A DNA stretch of 64,000 nucleotides from Lachnospiraceae bacterium. GTDB lineage: Bacteria; Bacillota; Clostridia; Lachnospirales; Lachnospiraceae. The notes beneath the pieces were generated by a model, which did not search any database, was not told the origin of the DNA, and saw only the letters and a list, made by a program, of their open reading frames with translations. A program made the position numbers and the translations under genes. The stretch spans positions 62,001-126,000 of the forward strand of contig JAFXQK010000064.1 in NCBI GenBank assembly GCA_017527205.1. The letters are read 5' to 3'. Below are positions 62,128-64,000 of the stretch, piece after piece (position 1 is the first letter of the stretch; the number at the start of each line of letters is the position of its first letter).

Positions 62128-64000
62128 CTATTTCCCCGTCCACCGATTCTTAAGCTTATTCTGCAACCGATATAAGGTATTCAATGCATCGAGCGGCGTC
62201 AAGGTCGTCACTTCAATGTCCATCAGCTCCTTCAGGACGTCTTCATCCGTCACCGTATCAAAAAGAGAAATTTGTCCGAGATCCAGCTCATCATATTTTA
62301 CGGGCTTCTTCGCTTTTCCGTCCCCCTTCGTATCCACGGCAATACTCTGAACCTTCTGTGTAATGTCATTATCAGAAAGCTGCTCTGCAATCTCCTTTGC
62401 ACGGTCAATGACCATGTCTGGAACGCCGGCCAGCTTTGCAACCTGAATGCCATAGCTCCTGTCAGCGCCGCCCTTCACGATCTTACGAAGAAATACAATG
62501 TCATCCCCACTTTCCTTTACGGCAATACAATAGTTATTAACATTGTGCATCTTATCCTCAAGCTCCGTCAGCTCATGATAATGCGTTGCAAACAATGTTT
62601 TTGCCCCCAAGAGCTTTTTATTGCTGACGTGTTCGATGACGGCCCACGCAATGGATAGTCCGTCAAAGGTGGAGGTTCCCCTGCCAATTTCATCGAGAAT
62701 CAACAGGCTGTTTGCCGTTGCATTTCGCAGAATGTTCGCCACCTCATTCATCTCTACCATGAAGGTCGACTGGCCACTCGCCAAATCATCCGATGCACCG
62801 ACACGGGTAAAAATACGGTCTACAATTCCAATGTCCGCACTCTTTGCGGGCACAAAGCATCCGACCTGCGCCATCAGCACGATCAATGCGCTTTGGCGCA
62901 TGTAGGTCGACTTACCTGCCATGTTCGGTCCCGTAATAATGCTGATGCAATGCTTGTTATTGTCCAGGAAGGTATCATTTGCCACAAACAAATCTCCCGT
63001 CAGCATTTGCTCGACAACGGGATGCCTGCCATCCTTAATGTCGATCACGCCCTTTTCATTCAGCTTAGGGCGTACGTAGCGATTTCTCTCGGCAACCAGT
63101 GAAAGAGAACAAAATACGTCAAGCTTTGCAATGGCCTTTGCCGTATTTTGAATGCGTGCCGTCTCCATCGCGATACTGTCACGAATTTGGCAGAAAATGT
63201 CATATTCCAGCGTCTGCAGCTTGTCCTCGGCATTGAGAATGGTGTCCTCTAGCTCCTTTAATCTCGGCGTCGTATAACGCTCCGCATTTGCCAGCGTCTG
63301 CTTACGGATATAATCCTCCGGCACCAAATCCTTATAGGAATTTGTGACCTCAAAATAATAACCAAATACCTTGTTATACTTGATTTTCAGTCCCTTAATT
63401 CCCGTTCTTTGACGATCCTCCTCTTCAAGCTGTGCGAGCCATTGCTTCCCATCACGCTTTGCACTGCGAAGCTTGTCAATGTTCTCATCAAAACCATCGC
63501 GGATCATCCCGCCCTCACGAATGGTAAGCGGTGCTTCCTCGTCGATGGACTGCAAAATCAGCTGATAAATATCCTCAAGTCCGTCAATTTCCTCATGGCA
63601 ATTTGCCAGCTCCTTACAGGTAAATTCCTGTAGCACCGTCCGTATGTGCGGCAGCATTTCCAGGGAATTCCGAAAAGCCAGCAAATCCCTCGGATTGGCA
63701 GTCTTATAAGTAATTCTTGCAAGGAGGCGTTCCAAATCATAAACAGGATTTAAATACTCCCGAATCTCATCCCGCGACACACTGCTTTTGCAAAGTGCCT
63801 CCACGGCATCCAGACGATCCTCCATGGCCTGTTTATCGATCAGCGGCTGCTCGAGCCAGCTGCGCAGCGTTCTTGCACCCATGGCCGTCTTCGTCTTGTC
63901 TAGCACCCAAAGAAGGGAGCCCCTTTTCTGTTTTTCACGCAGGGTCTCCGTCAATTCCAAATTTCTTCTTGTAGAGCTGTCAAGAAGCATAAATTTATTT
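62128..64000 (-). CDS. mutS: DNA mismatch repair protein MutS, C-terminal part
   Basis: The frame is open to the right edge (codons for NKF precede MLLDSSTRRNLE), so the N-terminal mismatch-binding domains lie outside the window. Visible are the core lever domain from LLDSSTRRNLELTETL, clamp region, and the ATPase: TGPNMAGKSTYMRQ (Walker A), DEIGRGTSTFDGLS (Walker B) and ATHYHELTEL. The C-terminal helix-turn-helix (KLAGVPDMVIDRAKEI) is present. It recognises mismatches and recruits MutL, encoded next. Confidence 0.97.
   Translation of the reverse strand, partial: NKFMLLDSSTRRNLELTETLREKQKRGSLLWVLDKTKTAMGARTLRSWLEQPLIDKQAMEDRLDAVEALCKSSVSRDEIREYLNPVYDLERLLARITYKTANPRDLLAFRNSLEMLPHIRTVLQEFTCKELANCHEEIDGLEDIYQLILQSIDEEAPLTIREGGMIRDGFDENIDKLRSAKRDGKQWLAQLEEEDRQRTGIKGLKIKYNKVFGYYFEVTNSYKDLVPEDYIRKQTLANAERYTTPRLKELEDTILNAEDKLQTLEYDIFCQIRDSIAMETARIQNTAKAIAKLDVFCSLSLVAERNRYVRPKLNEKGVIDIKDGRHPVVEQMLTGDLFVANDTFLDNNKHCISIITGPNMAGKSTYMRQSALIVLMAQVGCFVPAKSADIGIVDRIFTRVGASDDLASGQSTFMVEMNEVANILRNATANSLLILDEIGRGTSTFDGLSIAWAVIEHVSNKKLLGAKTLFATHYHELTELEDKMHNVNNYCIAVKESGDDIVFLRKIVKGGADRSYGIQVAKLAGVPDMVIDRAKEIAEQLSDNDITQKVQSIAVDTKGDGKAKKPVKYDELDLGQISLFDTVTDEDVLKELMDIEVTTLTPLDALNTLYRLQNKLKNRWTGK

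Overview
The window looks like a chromosome segment of a low-to-mid GC, Gram-positive, probably spore-forming anaerobe of the Clostridia, most likely Lachnospiraceae. This rests on gene content and order: RecU, YneA-like/LexA, SepF, MinCDE next to MreBCD, the radical SAM/DUF2344 pair, an MutL with an endonuclease motif, an L27 with the Prp-cleaved N-terminus, and frequent TTG/GTG starts behind strong GGAGG sites. Genus cannot be fixed from the sequence alone. There is no prophage, IS element, CRISPR array, rRNA or tRNA that I can see. The only recombinase is a lone tyrosine recombinase.

Layout, left part (1-30 kb, mostly + strand): the end of a DegV gene; a type IIA topoisomerase pair; rsmD-coaD and a coiled-coil protein; an exported amidase convergent with a YlbJ-like membrane protein; an RNA-modification/repair run (an RsuA-HAD fusion, an SDR, a membrane protein, an RluA-type synthase, recU); a partial histidine operon hisZ-hisG-hisD-hisB-hisIE behind a promoter with a large dyad; a MoxR-DUF58-DUF4129 set running into a radical SAM pair, RNase G and a Nudix gene; then dtd and a flotillin.

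Middle (30-35 kb): a tyrosine recombinase, an AI-2E family permease, a TtcA-like tRNA thiolase, and a divergent SOS pair (LysM cell-division inhibitor-like gene and lexA) whose shared intergenic region carries five LexA-like boxes.

Right part (35-64 kb, all - strand): ribosome-associated genes (rplU-prp-rpmA, obgE-yhbY-nadD-yqeK-rsfS); rluD, lspA, aroB, sepF, yggS and an HlyD-like membrane protein; a cell-shape and division block (mreB-mreC-mreD-mrdA-minC-minD-minE-rodA-mgsA-dac); and DNA repair/tRNA genes (mutS-mutL-miaA, radC).

The least explained signal is a set of four intergenic palindromes (about 16.8, 44.5, 58.6 and 59.9 kb) that share CTCGGGG/CCCCGAG end arms, an optional extra A giving CTCGAGGGG, and in places inner sequence. 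They look like a dispersed non-autonomous hairpin repeat family. Other points: a histidine enzyme fusion whose HisA/HisF-like barrel lacks both catalytic aspartates; a pseudouridine synthase fused to a HAD phosphatase; an MreB with an altered phosphate-2 loop; a PBP2 with about 245 extra residues; a 39-bp in-frame triplication in mutL; and a very strong GAC-before-GTN codon-pair preference.
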